Source of the DNA: Gentiana macrophylla
Lineage: Eukaryota > Streptophyta > Magnoliopsida > Gentianales > Gentianaceae
Length of the DNA: 64,000 bases
NCBI GenBank assembly: GCA_026214975.1
Contig: JAOBSW010000663.1
Coordinates: 1 to 64,000, forward strand
Direction of reading: 5' to 3'
This document shows, in pieces, positions 11,265 through 22,780 of this stretch. Numbering within the stretch: position 1 is the first letter of the stretch; each line of letters opens with the position of its first letter. The notes beneath the pieces were generated by a model that saw only the letters and a list, made by a program, of their open reading frames with translations, was not told where the DNA came from and ran no database searches. A program made the translations under genes and the position numbers.

Positions 11265-11408
11265 ATCACTTATGATAAACTACTATATTGCCCTAGCTAG
11301 CCCAATAATCAGGCTAATGTTATTGGGTTTCAAAAGAGTTTTGTTTGTATTCTCCACTATAGTGATATTCATTCTCTTTTTCCCGGATGTATGTCATATT
11401 GACCGAAC
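11265..11408 (+). mobile_element. Right-hand LTR of H, first part (split by K)
   Basis: From ATATTGCCCT to CGAAC this repeats 9487-9600 of the left H LTR. Element K is inserted after the CGAAC at 11404-11408, and the LTR resumes at 33562 with the duplicated CGAAC. The LTR 5' end is missing or too diverged to place. Confidence 0.6.
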
Positions 11409-12250
11409 TGTTGGATGTAGTGCCCGAAATAGACAATTGTTGTTTGTCCTTACGGTCAAGTGGGAGATTGTTAGAAGTAGCACCCGAAAGAAAATTTTTA
11501 TAATTGTTTTTATAGTTAATAAAAGACAGATTTATTCTCATCTTATTATTTGCTTCATGCTTATATGTAATACACCGCTGAAAACCCCAAGTCGCATCAT
11601 ATGTAGCCATATAACTTAGTGTGTGTCACACGTGAGGATTAAGTTTATGGTGATACACTTGAACTATTAGTCCATGGTGAATTTAATCAAACTATGGGGT
11701 CTATTGATTAAACCACCACTAATGCGCCTAACACTTTAAGGTGTGACCGCCTTATCCGGACCGCCGATATTGGTTATGTAAGTGGAGCATTTATATATGA
11801 TGTAGTTATATAGGACTGGACCGATTTAATCTGCATTTCTCATATAATTCCGTGATTGAGAAATCTTATTAAATCACAAGATGATCATAAATGGATTAAC
11901 CTTAATCCTGAAGTGATTGCAGACGCCTGCTTGTTTCAAGATAGGGTTTGATGTGTTTGTTAAGGATTTCTAAGAGGCGCGCTCCGAATCACTTTCATGT
12001 TGGCACTATTCTGGAATGAGTGAGGAGTGTGTGTCTCACAGATATGGAATCTATCCTTCCTGTGGGAAGTAGAAAGACAATCCTCTTATTTGTTAATCCT
12101 AGAAACTGATCGATCGGCCGAGTTCGTATTGGTTATGAATTAACTGATCACTAGTGGGTTAATGGTAAATAAAGACAAGATGTAGTGAAGAAGGTTTACG
12201 GAAATATTCCCGCTTCGTTACGGATAGTCTATGGAGGGTTAGTCCGTATG
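11409..12250 (+). mobile_element. K 5' LTR, first part
   Basis: This matches 31723-32549 of the K 3' LTR. The first 60 bases (11409-11468) end in CAAGTGGGAGAT and are followed by a second LTR start TGTTAGAAGTAGC, so the LTR carries an extra polypurine-like unit. It is interrupted at 12250 by SIRE LTR A, with GTATG at 12246-12250 as the left target copy. ORFs at 11272-11619 are not supported. Confidence 0.85.
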
Positions 12251-12825
12251 TGTTGGAAATAAAATTTATGTTTTGATGATGATTCATCACTTATTCAGTT
12301 ATTGTTTTTAGATCCCATTGATGAAGTGTCATAACTAGCTTTTATAGTGCAAAGCAAAAAGATGTCTAGAAATCAATGTATAGGATATAATAGATTCTGA
12401 TATCTCGTATAAGTTAATCGACGATAATCTTTGAATAGTTCTAGGACGAGAACTGAGAAATTGAGTAATCAACTTAAGGAAACTGAGATCCTCAAGAGAT
12501 ACTCAAAACTGACATAAGAGCACACCAACAGAAATTGAAGAAGGTAAGTTCATTTGAGGACACAGACTCGCTTGACTTATCTAAGATAGAAGAATCGAGG
12601 ATCGACTCGGCTTATTGAAGATCAAGAATCGAGGGTTCAAACTCGTTTAGGAAGACTAAGCCGAGATCAGAAAGTTAGACTTCGTGAAAGATTGTGATAA
12701 CTCGAATCGACTTTATGGATCTTGTATAAAGGTCTAAGAATCATAAGGACAATGATATCTTAGATGATTGTTTGATGGTGTACTGATTTAGTCAATTGTA
12801 ATCGATGAAGGAAAGAGTACGGAGA

Positions 12826-14443
12826 TGTTGGACATATTTTAAGTATTAATGATGAGTGCCGACTAGTTGTTTATAGAGCAAAGGCAAAAGATGTCTAGAT
12901 CAAATGTATAGGTTTATTAGAGTTTGATCTTTGTATAGGTTTGACCAAACAAGCATCAGATTAGGTCACCGATCAGATCGCAGACTTGTCTAGATCAATA
13001 GGTTAACTAGGTCAGTAGAGTGTTTAGGAACCTACTGAAGACTAATGGATGAGGGTACAAACTCAGTTATTGAAGGCTAAGGGATCAAACTTACTTAAAG
13101 TCAAGGATATGGAATCAGAATTTAGGGAAGTCTGTGATGACCTAAACTGATTACATATACCTTGTGTACAAGGTCTAAGTTCCATATGTTAAGTGGTGAT
13201 TGGAACTTAGTTATGTTCAGAATGGTGTACTCTAACTTTACAATAAAAAGTTAGATGAGAAGAAGTCAGCTGATGTATTATTAAAACACAGCAGACTTAA
13301 ACCTGCTAAAAGATGTGTACATCAGCAGGCTGTTACACTTCAGATATTTGCTGAGTATATTTCTCGATTTAATCAAGGGTTACATTGGAAGATTAAAAGA
13401 ATAAGGTTGGATTACAAGGCTTGATTTTGTCAACAAATCAATGGTCAAGATAAAAGGAACGTTGGAAAGATTCAGTGGAGACACTGAAAACTGACAAAAA
13501 GCAAACTGACAGTGTCCATAAAGCAAGTCAAGATGGAGACAAATCTGAGACGGCTATGTTTGAAATTCAAACATAAGTCACAGGATCCTCACCTATAAAT
13601 AGAAGACTCCTGATTCAAATACAAGTGATGAAAATTAAGAAGAAAAATAATATATTCAGAGCTGTCAAGAAAATCACCCTGTTGACATACATAGAGCTTT
13701 AACTGACTGATCAAGAAATGTCTTCAAGTGTAACCTTCTATCAAGTTACATCAAGTATACACACTTGAAGACATCAAGCTGCTGCCGATCATTTCATCCC
13801 GATCAAGTCGGCAGCAGCTTGAATCATTTACTTGATTCAAACTTTCTTTTACAAGAAACCTGCTGAAGACAGAGAAGCACTTAGGTGTCAAGAACTATTG
13901 TTTGTGGTGGAGTTGGTGAAGAGGCAATCCTACCCGTCAAGGACCAGTGGAATACTTTGGAGTAGCAATCCTACCTGTTTCAAGTGTTCAATTTGTGATG
14001 CCATAGTCATTGGTGAAGGACAAACAGCTTAGGGATTTTTGCAACTGCAACCTCAAAGATCTCTAGTGAATTTCCTCCAACATCACAGGAGAAGAGTGGA
14101 CTGACAGGATTACACCACCTAGAAATACTATAAAATTTGCCTACTTACTTTCCGCATGTAGTATACTGATCACATCAACCTACTGAGACTAGCAACTGAA
14201 TCACACACATACACTTCTGAGTATCTAATACTTAGTATCATTCTTTTAACAACAAGTAATAAGTCTTAAACTAAATATATTCCGCTGCAACAAATCCAGG
14301 AATATCAACTTGTCGTCAATAGACTCATCGAGCAACAAGAAAGCATCGACATTGCCGAGTTTGTTAACTCCAAAAGTTTTAAGTGTTAAGTTTATTCACC
14401 CCCCCCCTCTAAACTTAACCAAAGCCTTTTCAAGGGACCAACA
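12826..14443 (+). mobile_element. SIRE-related solo LTR B inside LTR A
   Basis: Begins TGTTGGACATATTTT and ends GGGACCAACA, 1,618 bp. The flanking target copies are GGAGA (12821-12825) and TGAGA (14444-14448), four of five matching. It has a TATA box CCTATAAATAGAAG near 13590 and the C-run followed by TCTAAACTTAACC near its end, as in the other SIRE LTRs. It is a more divergent subfamily than A and C. The ORF at 13832-14032 is not a gene. Confidence 0.8.
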
Positions 14444-15145
14444 TGAGATTTTGAAGAAGAGTAAAAACTCAGTTAATGCTATTAAAAACTGGAAACTGAC
14501 TACGTCATGGTTGAATCGCTTTTAATCAAGATAGAGAAATCAAGATAATTCTCGACTGCTATAAGATAAGCAATCTTATTGGACATGCATAAATGTCGAA
14601 GGAAAGCAGACCACTAACGGCTATAAGGATTCAAATTCAAATAATCTAACCGTTAAAGAGACACCCTATAAATAGATCACTTTACTACAAGAAGATGAGC
14701 GGAATTCTAAGATTTAATCGAATCAAGAAAGTTCATACTAAGGGGAAAGCAAATCAAAATAATTCCTGCTAAACACTTAATTGAAAGATCAAGAAATTTC
14801 TTCAAGTGTTCATAAGCATTCAAAGAAAGATCAAGATCAACCATTTGAAGAAAATAGAGCTGTGCATAACTTATATATCTAGAAGAGAAATCTCAAATCA
14901 CAAGTTGAATCATAGTTATTGATTCAAGTCTCATCTTTGATTTTATCAAAGGTTTAGACTGTGAAACACCAAGAAGGTGTGAAGGACAGTTGAGCTGTAG
15001 TCAGGAAGACTGTGTTTGTGATGAGCTGGTGAAGAGGCAATTCAACCCTCTAAGGACCAGTGTAGCAAGCTTAGTTTAAACAACAATCTTACCTGTTGAA
15101 GACTGAAGCTGGGCAATTGTGAAGCTAGGGATTAGTGAAGGACAG

Positions 15146-16895
15146 TGTTGGAAATAAAATTTATGTTTTGATGATAATTCATCATATTTACTCAGAATAT
15201 TATCTTAACCTCATTGATGAAGTGCTAAAGCTAGTCATCATAGTGAAAAGCCAAAAGATGTCTAGAATTGAATGTATAGGTTTTACTAGAGTCCGATATT
15301 TGTATAGGTTACATCGCACAAGCTAATCGTAATAGCTTAGTAGTGTGTGAAACCGAAAACTTGAAGTCATTTAGAAAATCGGAAATCATTAAGATAAACA
15401 AACTGACTCTGAATACACCAATATGAAACTGAAGAAGATAAGTTCGCTGAGGGACACAGACTCGGTTGGCTTATCTGGAAGATAGAAGAAATGAGGGTCA
15501 CAGACTCAGTTATAGAAGATTGAAGAACTGAGGGTTCAAACTCAGTTATGAAGATTACAAGTCGAGACTATAAAGTTAGACTTCAGGCAAGTTTATGGTG
15601 ACCTGAACTTACTTTATGGATCTTGTATGAAGACCTAAGAATCATAAGGACAATGAGTTCTTAGAAGATAATTGTTTATGTACTCTGATTAAGTCAATTA
15701 CAATCAGATGTAAACTGGAGTACTGATATTTGAAGAAGAGTAAAATCTCAGTTAATGCTCCAAGTCAGTCAAGAAACTGACAACTGATAAACACATCATA
15801 AAACTGATCAGTAAACTCAGTTTTATATGTCAGCAATCCAATAAACTGATAGTACAGTCGAACGTTTTAAAGGAAGCAATTTTATTGGATGAAATACTGA
15901 CACATCAGAACGGTCAGAAAATATAGCAGTTACAAGATAGACGTTGATTCAATTCGAATTCATGCAAGATGAACGTTGGACCTCACACTATAAATAGAGG
16001 ACTTTGCACCAAGGATCAAATACGAAGATTAATCAAGAATTATTAAGATCAACAAGCATTTTTGTGCACTAGTCTTAGTTATTCGAATTGCTATCATCTC
16101 TGCGCTATAACAAGATCATATCAAGAATTTCTTCAAGTGTTCAAGCTACATGAATTTACCTGATTCGAGACACTTTGAAGAACCACAAACAAGAATCAAT
16201 TTATTGATTCTCAGCCCAACTTTGATTCTACATCAAAGGTTTAGACTGTGAAGCAAACCGGGAAGGTTTTGCCAAGGACAGTTGTTACAAGCAATCGGGT
16301 AGACTGTGTTTGTGGTAGTAGCTGGTGAAGATGCATACGTAACCCTTCAAGGACCAGTGTTCAAGCAATTGAAGAGCATCAATTCTACCTGTTCTACAAC
16401 TATTTAGATAGTGAAGCTAGTGGATTAGCCAAGGACTATTGTTTAGGACTTTTGTAACAACCACCTCAAGAAGTTCTAGTGGAATTTTCCTCCTACACCA
16501 CAGAGGAAGAGAGGACTGACAGGATTACACCACCTGGAACCTATATAATATTTGCCTCATTTACTTTACGCATTTATTTATTTACTTAGCATTTATCTAC
16601 AGCATTCTGAGAATTGATTGTTATACAACTCACAGCTCACAGACTGACATTCACCAGAATTCAGTTTAACACATTCTGCTTTCACATAGAATAACAAGAT
16701 CAAGAAAAAGGCAAGAATTATATCCGCAGCCGGTTGGCTCAGTTTTTGCTTAAGTCAGTTTGACTTAAACTCCGCTTAGTCAGCTTAACTCCACACAAGT
16801 TTTAACTGAACCTTAATTTGTTTTAAATCCGGTTTTAAGGACAAGTTTATTCACCCCCCCTCTAAACTTGTGTTAGCCTTTCCAAGGGACAAACA
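15146..16895 (+). mobile_element. SIRE C 5' LTR
   Basis: TGTTGGAAATAAAATT to GGGACAAACA. The promoter TATA box is CACTATAAATAGAGG near 15988. Near the 3' end a run of C residues precedes TCTAAACTTGTGTTAGCC, shared by all SIRE LTRs here. Compared with the 3' LTR, many differences fall on CAG/CTG triplets. The ORF at 15135-15326 is not a gene. Confidence 0.9.
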
Positions 16896-16897
16896 AT

Positions 16898-16910
16898 TGG
16901 TATCGGAGCA
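16898..16910 (+). promoter_or_regulatory. SIRE C primer-binding site
   Basis: TGGTATCGGAGCA begins two bases after the LTR end and is complementary to the 3' end of initiator tRNA-Met with one change from the usual TGGTATCAGAGC. It primes minus-strand DNA synthesis. Confidence 0.85.
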
Positions 16911-17024
16911 GTGTTTCTTTAACAAGCCATTGTTAAAAGGTCAATTGCTCTAAATCTCCTCTAGTTGTTCTCATAAGAAAGCTCAGTTTCCAGTTCTTAT
17001 ACAATCAGTTTTCATTCACTCACA

Positions 17025-18520
17025 ATGGATAACAATCAGTATGCAAGACAGATGCTTATGTGCAACATGGACAGATTTGATGAATATAAATGTCGTATGC
17101 AAGCTTTTTTAGCTGCTACTCATGATGAGATGATGGACGTACTCACTGATGGACCAATTCAGATCACTCACATGAAAACTGTTGGTGAAGATCATGTTTG
17201 AGTTCCAAAGCCCAAGGCTGAATGGACCAGTGATGATCGCAAGCGAAACAATCTCAACAATGTTGCTATGGACTTTATCCTCATAACTCTTGACAGCAAC
17301 ATGTACTTAAAAGTGAAAGACTGCACAACTGCTAAAGAAATGTGGGACAAACTTCAACTAGTTTGGGAAGGAACTGACTCAATCAAGGAAAACAAAATCT
17401 CAGTTGCAAAGCAAAAGTTTGAAAATTTCAAGATGAAAACTGGAGAGACCATTGACCAAATGGAGACAAGATTTAGTGCTATCATGGATGAATTAGATTT
17501 ACTCAAGATTGAATACACAAAGAAAGTAATCAATACAAGAATCTTGAAGGCATTACCAATGTGCTGGAAGATGAAGGTCACTGCTATGGAAGAATCTAGA
17601 AGACTTGACATAGAGGACTCCTTCAAAATCTTCTCGATTTGAAAGCTTATGAATTCAAAGTGAAGATTTTACAAGCACAATTGCAATAATCAAAGCTTTG
17701 GAAGAACTAAAACTACAAGACACTTGCAAAGAAAGATCAAATGATTCTCAAGAAACATCCACAAACAATCTTCAACAGCTTGTATGAAATGGAGGAACAA
17801 ATGGTTATTATGATGAGTAGAATCATAAGGATGAAGAATGGTCATCCTGTAACCCAGAAGTTCATCAAGAAGACTCCTGAGAAAAGAAAAGATGATGAGT
17901 ATCTTTGTTTCAACTGTAAGAATCCTGGACACTACAAAGCTGAATGTCCAGAACTGACCAAGAAAACTCAGCAAAGAAGAATTGGCAGAAGAGCACTCAT
18001 TGCTAGAGATGAGTCAGACTATGAAGCTGGTACTGAAAGGCTATCCGATGACACAGCTTTAATGGCACACATGGAAGATCCCAATGAGGTGTGTGAATCA
18101 AATTCTAAATATAGCTCAGCTCAGATTTCCATGAAAAATGCATGTTCTTCAACAGCCGATTCCAATCCAAGAAACTCAGAATTAGAAGAAACTCTTGACG
18201 ATTTGATGAGTCAGCTTGTCACCATTCAAGCTGGTTATGAATCAATCAAAGCTGAGAAAGAATCTCTAATTCTAGAAGTCAAAAGATTGAATAATGAATC
18301 GAACACGTTAATACTCAAGCGTGAATCGACAAAGCGAGAAGAATCAAGATTACCATCAGATCAAGATCAAGAATCGAATCTTTTGCTCGATCTAGTTCAA
18401 CAACCTGGATTCAAATCTAGTAAGCCATATAGAGATAGAATCGGCTTAGGATTTGATACACAACAAACTTCAAAAGAGGAACGAGTAAGGCAATCGAACC
18501 TAATACCAAATCGGTGTTAA
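17025..18520 (+). pseudogene. SIRE C gag
   Basis: The start is ATG 17025 (MDNNQYARQML). The capsid-like region includes TAKEMWDKLQLVWEGTDSIK, ISVAKQKFENFKMKTGETID and FSAIMDELDLL at about 17330-17500. The zinc knuckle CFNCKNPGHYKAEC (CX2CX4HX4C, nucleocapsid RNA binding) is at about 17908-17950. Breaks: a TGA at 17199 within the N-terminal domain, a frameshift at TCGAT 17634-17638, a further break near 17680, and loss of frame after 18520. The segment after the knuckle is acidic and coiled-coil-like (LDDLMSQLVTIQAGYESIKA). The gag length is as expected for SIRE, but it is not translatable as one protein. Confidence 0.85.
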
Positions 18521-19201
18521 GTTCATAGTTGAACAATGTCCTCCGATTAAGAAGCATGTTGAACCAGTGAAACAAGTTCAACATGAATCAAGTCAACCTC
18601 AGCGTCAATTTTCAAAAAGATCAACAGTAAACAACAACAGTTCAACCAAAAATGTAAATCGGTTAACGTCATGAAAATAGAAAAAGTAGATCTCTATTGA
18701 ATCTACTAAAGTCGATCAGGCCTAGAACCGAGAGAAACTTCATCATAGTAAATCAAAGAATATTAATTATTCAAAGATTCACAAAACTGGGAAAGGCGAT
18801 TATTTCCAACTAATGATGACTGGAATATCTCGATCGCAATATTCAAATCGATGAAATCAATCATTTCGTAGAAAACTTATTACAAGTTTCAGCCCAAAGG
18901 TCACAAAGGACTCAAGCATGATCCTCAACATAGACCTCAAGACAAAAGAAATGATGGTTATTATTCGTGTTTCAATAATTGAAATCATCATGGAAATAGT
19001 TTTCACTAAAAGATCTCGAGAGATCATATAAATAAGACACAGTCCAAGCATAGATAATATGGGAGTGTGGCTTACATACATGAAAACAAGTGCAACAATA
19101 TCCAAAGAATACCTAAAGGATATATTCCCGCAGTTGTAATCGATTAATCGACTTCTCATGGACCCAAACAGAGTTGGGTACCTAAAAATGTTTAATTTTT
19201 A
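18521..19201 (+). pseudogene. SIRE C degraded gag-protease junction
   Basis: No frame stays open, but the position and base use match gag-pol linker sequence. Many TCGA/ATCG strings occur, as in the other broken parts of this element. A minus-strand ORF at 18857-19159 is a shadow. GTTGGGTACCTAAA near 19170 corresponds to the last gag residues before the protease. Confidence 0.5.
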
Positions 19202-20310
19202 TTGCAGGATGTATGGTACTTTGACAGTTGTTGCTCTAAGCACATGACAAAGGATGGACCAAAAGTCAATTTTGGAAGTAAAGACAAACCTGGATACACC
19301 AAAGGGTATGGTACCTTAATCGTAAACGGACTCACAATCAAGAATGTATCTTATGTAGAAAGATTACATTACAATCGCTTTCAAAGACTGACCAATTTCG
19401 TGATATGGGATACAAAGTTACTTTTGATAAAGACTTACGCATTGTCGCAAGTGAAACAAAGATTTCAAGTTGTTTTAGCCGGAAGAAGAAAAGAGAATAT
19501 GTATGTTGTAGATTGGACAACAGCCGTTGCAGAAACCTGTTTGCTTGTGCATACCAAATCAGAAATCAGTTGGTTGTGGCACAAGAAATTGAGTCATCTA
19601 AACTTTGATGACATCAACACCCTTGTCAAGAAACAGCTAGTCATTGGACTACCAGAAATCTCATATAAGAAAGATAGCTTATGTGATGCTTGTCAACAAG
19701 GAAAGCAAACTAAAGCAAGTTTCAAGACTAAATCTCAGCATTCAACAACCAGAGTTCTAGAACTACTACATATGGACTTATTTGGACCTATAACACCAAT
19801 TAGTATCGGTGGAAAGAAATATACATTTGTGGTAGTAGACGATTTTTCAAGATACACTTGAGTTATCTTTTTAACCAAGAAAAGTGAAACCAAGCAAAGA
19901 CTTACTGAACTACTCAAGAGACTTTTAATCGGAAAGGAGTATCGCTTGTGAAGATAAGATCGATAAAGGAACTGAATTCCTCAACAATGTGATTATTGAA
20001 TATTGTGAAGAAAATGGTGTTTTACACCAACTCATTCGCTACAAAGAACACCTCAATGTAATGGTGTAATTGAAAGAAGAAACAGAACACTCAAAGAAGT
20101 AGGAAGATTGATGATCTGTGAAGCAAAACTACCTGAAAAATATTGGGCAGAAGCAGTTAACACAGCTTGCTATACACAGAACAGAGCTCTCATGAATAAA
20201 AGGCATGAGAAAACTCCTTATGAAATTTGGAATGGAAGGAAACCAAATGTTTCGACTTTCATGCTTTTGAAGCAAATGTTTCATACACAATAATGGGAAA
20301 GATCAACTTC
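19202..20310 (+). pseudogene. SIRE C protease and integrase
   Basis: The aspartic protease motif reads WYFDSCCSKHMTKD near residue 5; the family normally has DSG at the active site, so glycine is replaced by cysteine. The integrase zinc-binding region has WLWHKKLSHLNFDDI, then CDACQQGKQTKASF (HHCC type). The catalytic core shows HMDLFGPI, a GTEF segment near 19970 and an NRTLKEV segment near 20090. Breaks: TGA 19859, a frameshift at 19960-19964 (TCGAT), another near 20035, and a stop at 20291. The region from 20108 (KLPEKYWAEAVNTACYTQNR) is well kept. Confidence 0.85.
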
Positions 20311-20821
20311 ATGTTTTTCACCCCAAATCGATGAAGGAATTTTTCTAGGATATTCAAGCGTCAAAGAAAGCTTTTAGAGTACTAAATAAAAGGACACTCA
20401 AGCATGAGGAATCTATACATGTAGTGTTTGATGAACCAAATTTTCTGGTGAAACAATCAAGATGCACGTAACCAATTTCTCGCCTTAGTTACAGTGATTG
20501 CTAGAATCGATTTTGTTGACATTGGAAGACTACGGATTTTGTAATGTTCAGATCCAGATCGCTCCCGATTTCCAACCCACTCGAACAACATGATTTCGAC
20601 TCGCTTGAAGAAATTCAAGAACCATCCGAACAAAATATAGATCCTTGATGCAAACACCGCTTAGCAATGGATGAGAGATCACCCCAAGAACAAGTTATTG
20701 GTGACACTCAAGTCGGGCGTTTGAACAAGACATCAACTAGATGCAATGATATCATGTTTTCTATCTCAATCGAACCTAAGGAAATAGAAGAAGCTTTGAA
20801 AGATCCAGATGGATACTAGCT
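20311..20821 (+). pseudogene. SIRE C integrase C-terminus and linker to RT
   Basis: This is broken sequence with family-like pieces such as GIFLGYSS near 20338 and PTRTTXFDSLEE-like acidic text near 20570-20620. A frameshift lies at TCGAT 20328-20332. The linker is rich in TCGA strings. The minus-strand ORF at 20457-20657 is a shadow. Confidence 0.55.
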
Positions 20822-21601
20822 ATGCAAGAAGAATCGAATGAATTCGAAAGAAATCAAGTATGGGAATTGCTAGAAAGACCAGATCATGTGAATATCATTG
20901 GAACCAAATGGGTTTTCGTAAACAAACTTGATGAAGATGGGAATATCATCGTAAACAAAGCTAGACTTGTAGCTAAAGGATATTCTCAAGCAGAAGGCAT
21001 AGACTTTGATGAAACTTATGCACCAGTTGCAAGATTGGAAGCAATCAGGCTATTTCTCGCCTTTGCAGCTCACAAAAAGTTCAAAGTATACCAGATGGAC
21101 GTTAAAAGTGCATTTTTGAATGGAATACTTGAAGAAGAAGTGTATGTTCAACAACCACCTGGATTCGAGATCAAAGATCAAGCTGATAAAGTTTTCAGAC
21201 TAAGGAAAGCTCTTTATGGACTTAAACAAGCACCAAGAGCTTGGTATGAAACTCTATCTCAGTTTCTAGTGGATAATGGATTTATCAAATGAACTATCGA
21301 CAAAACATTATTCAGAATGAAAAATGAAGAGAACACTCTACTTGTTCAGATCTATGTTGATGACATCATTTTTGGATCAGAAAATGAACAGTTATGTGAG
21401 AAATTTGCAAGTTTAATGAAGAGCAAATTTCAGATGAGTATGATGGGAGAATTGAATTATTTTCTTGGATTACAAGTTAAACAATTAGATGATGGAATTT
21501 TCATTCACCAAACCAAGTATACAAGAGAACTTATCAAAAGAATTGGTATGGAGAAATCATCTGGAATTTCTACACCAATGGGGACCAACATCAGTGGATG
21601 A
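20822..21601 (+). pseudogene. SIRE C reverse transcriptase
   Basis: The frame contains the copia RT blocks in order: [51 protein letters not shown] (first catalytic aspartate), [13 protein letters not shown], and YVDDIIFGS (catalytic YVDD, about 21355). Then MMGELNYFLGLQVKQ and a TPMGTN segment. A TGA at 21290-21292 splits it after FIK. All catalytic aspartates are present. It is the best preserved pol block of the element. Confidence 0.9.
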
Positions 21602-22293
21602 AGACAAAGAAGGCAAAGATGTTGATCAAACACTTTACGTAAGAATGATTGGAAGCTTACTCTATCTTACTGCCAAGTAGGCGGATATATCTTTTCTTGT
21701 TGGTGTATGTACAAGATTGATCAAAACCAAAGGAAAGCCATCTCACAGTTGTAAAAAGGACCTTGAAGTATCTGAAAGATACAGATGGAGTTGGAATTTG
21801 GTATTCAAGAGAAGGAGAATTCAAGTTGATATCTTACTCAGACTCAGATTATGCAGGATGCAAAGTGGACAGAAAGAACACCTCAGGCACATGTCAGCTA
21901 CTAGGAAATAGATTTGTGTCTTGGTTTAGCAAAAAGCAAAACTCTATCTAAACTTCAACAGCTGAAGTAGAGTATATAGCAGCTGGAAGTTGTTGTGCTC
22001 AAGTTTTATGGATTAGACAGCAAATAAGAGATTATGGGATAGAAGAAGGAATGATTCCCATAATGTGTGATAACATAAGTGCAATTGTAATAACTGACAA
22101 TCCAGTTTTGCACTCAAGGACAAAACACATTGATGTGCGTCATCACTTTATAAGATATCATGCGGAGAAAAAAGATATTACAGTTCTTTATGTACCTACT
22201 AAAGATCAGTTGGCTGATATCTTTACAAAACCATTGGACAAAGAAAGATTTGCCAAACTAAGAACTGAATTAGGGATAATTAAAGTTAGTTAA
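21602..22293 (+). pseudogene. SIRE C RNase H
   Basis: Sequence blocks include MKYLKDTDGVGIWYS, SYSDSDYAGCKVDRKNTSGT (first RNase H aspartates), the STAEVEYIAA region after a stop at 21948-21950, MCDNISAIVITDNPV, SRTKHIDVRHHFIRYH, and the terminal DQLADIFTKPLDKERF. The pol frame ends at TAA 22291-22293. There is a frame change at 21600-21765. Confidence 0.85.
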
Positions 22294-22780
22294 GTCAGTT
22301 AAGCCAGAGATTCGTCAAGGGGATTAATCTTTGTTACGTTGAGTGCGCTCACTTAACAGATTAGTCATTGACATCAACAATCTCAAATCGATCAACTAAA
22401 ATGAAAGATTTAACGGAACCGAAAATCGAACCTTAAACGCTTTTTATTCCACCAACTTAAGTCAAAGGTCGATAAGATAAAACCGAAATGGTTATATCGC
22501 ATTTAATTAACGCAGCTTTTTGTCGTAATATATTGCGTGTACACCCCATTACTATCGTAATAAAGACATGTCTTGATTATACAAACCATCATGGAATTTG
22601 AAAAGTTGTACTAATCAACCGTCGGTACATCATCCCTATATATCCAACCCTCGTTCACACCCTCCTTAATCTGACGTTTCAAAATTCTTTTAAACTCAAT
22701 CTTTTTCTTGAAAACAAACAAAAAAAAATCAGAATTTTCATAATCCTTTCATCTCAAAATTCAATTTTTTTTACTCAAAA
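22294..22780 (+). other. SIRE C spacer between pol and the extra ORF
   Basis: Non-coding; no RNA gene or promoter is evident. An A-run and T-runs precede the ATG at 22781. As in other SIRE elements the extra ORF may be expressed from the genomic RNA by splicing or another route; nothing here shows which. Confidence 0.4.
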
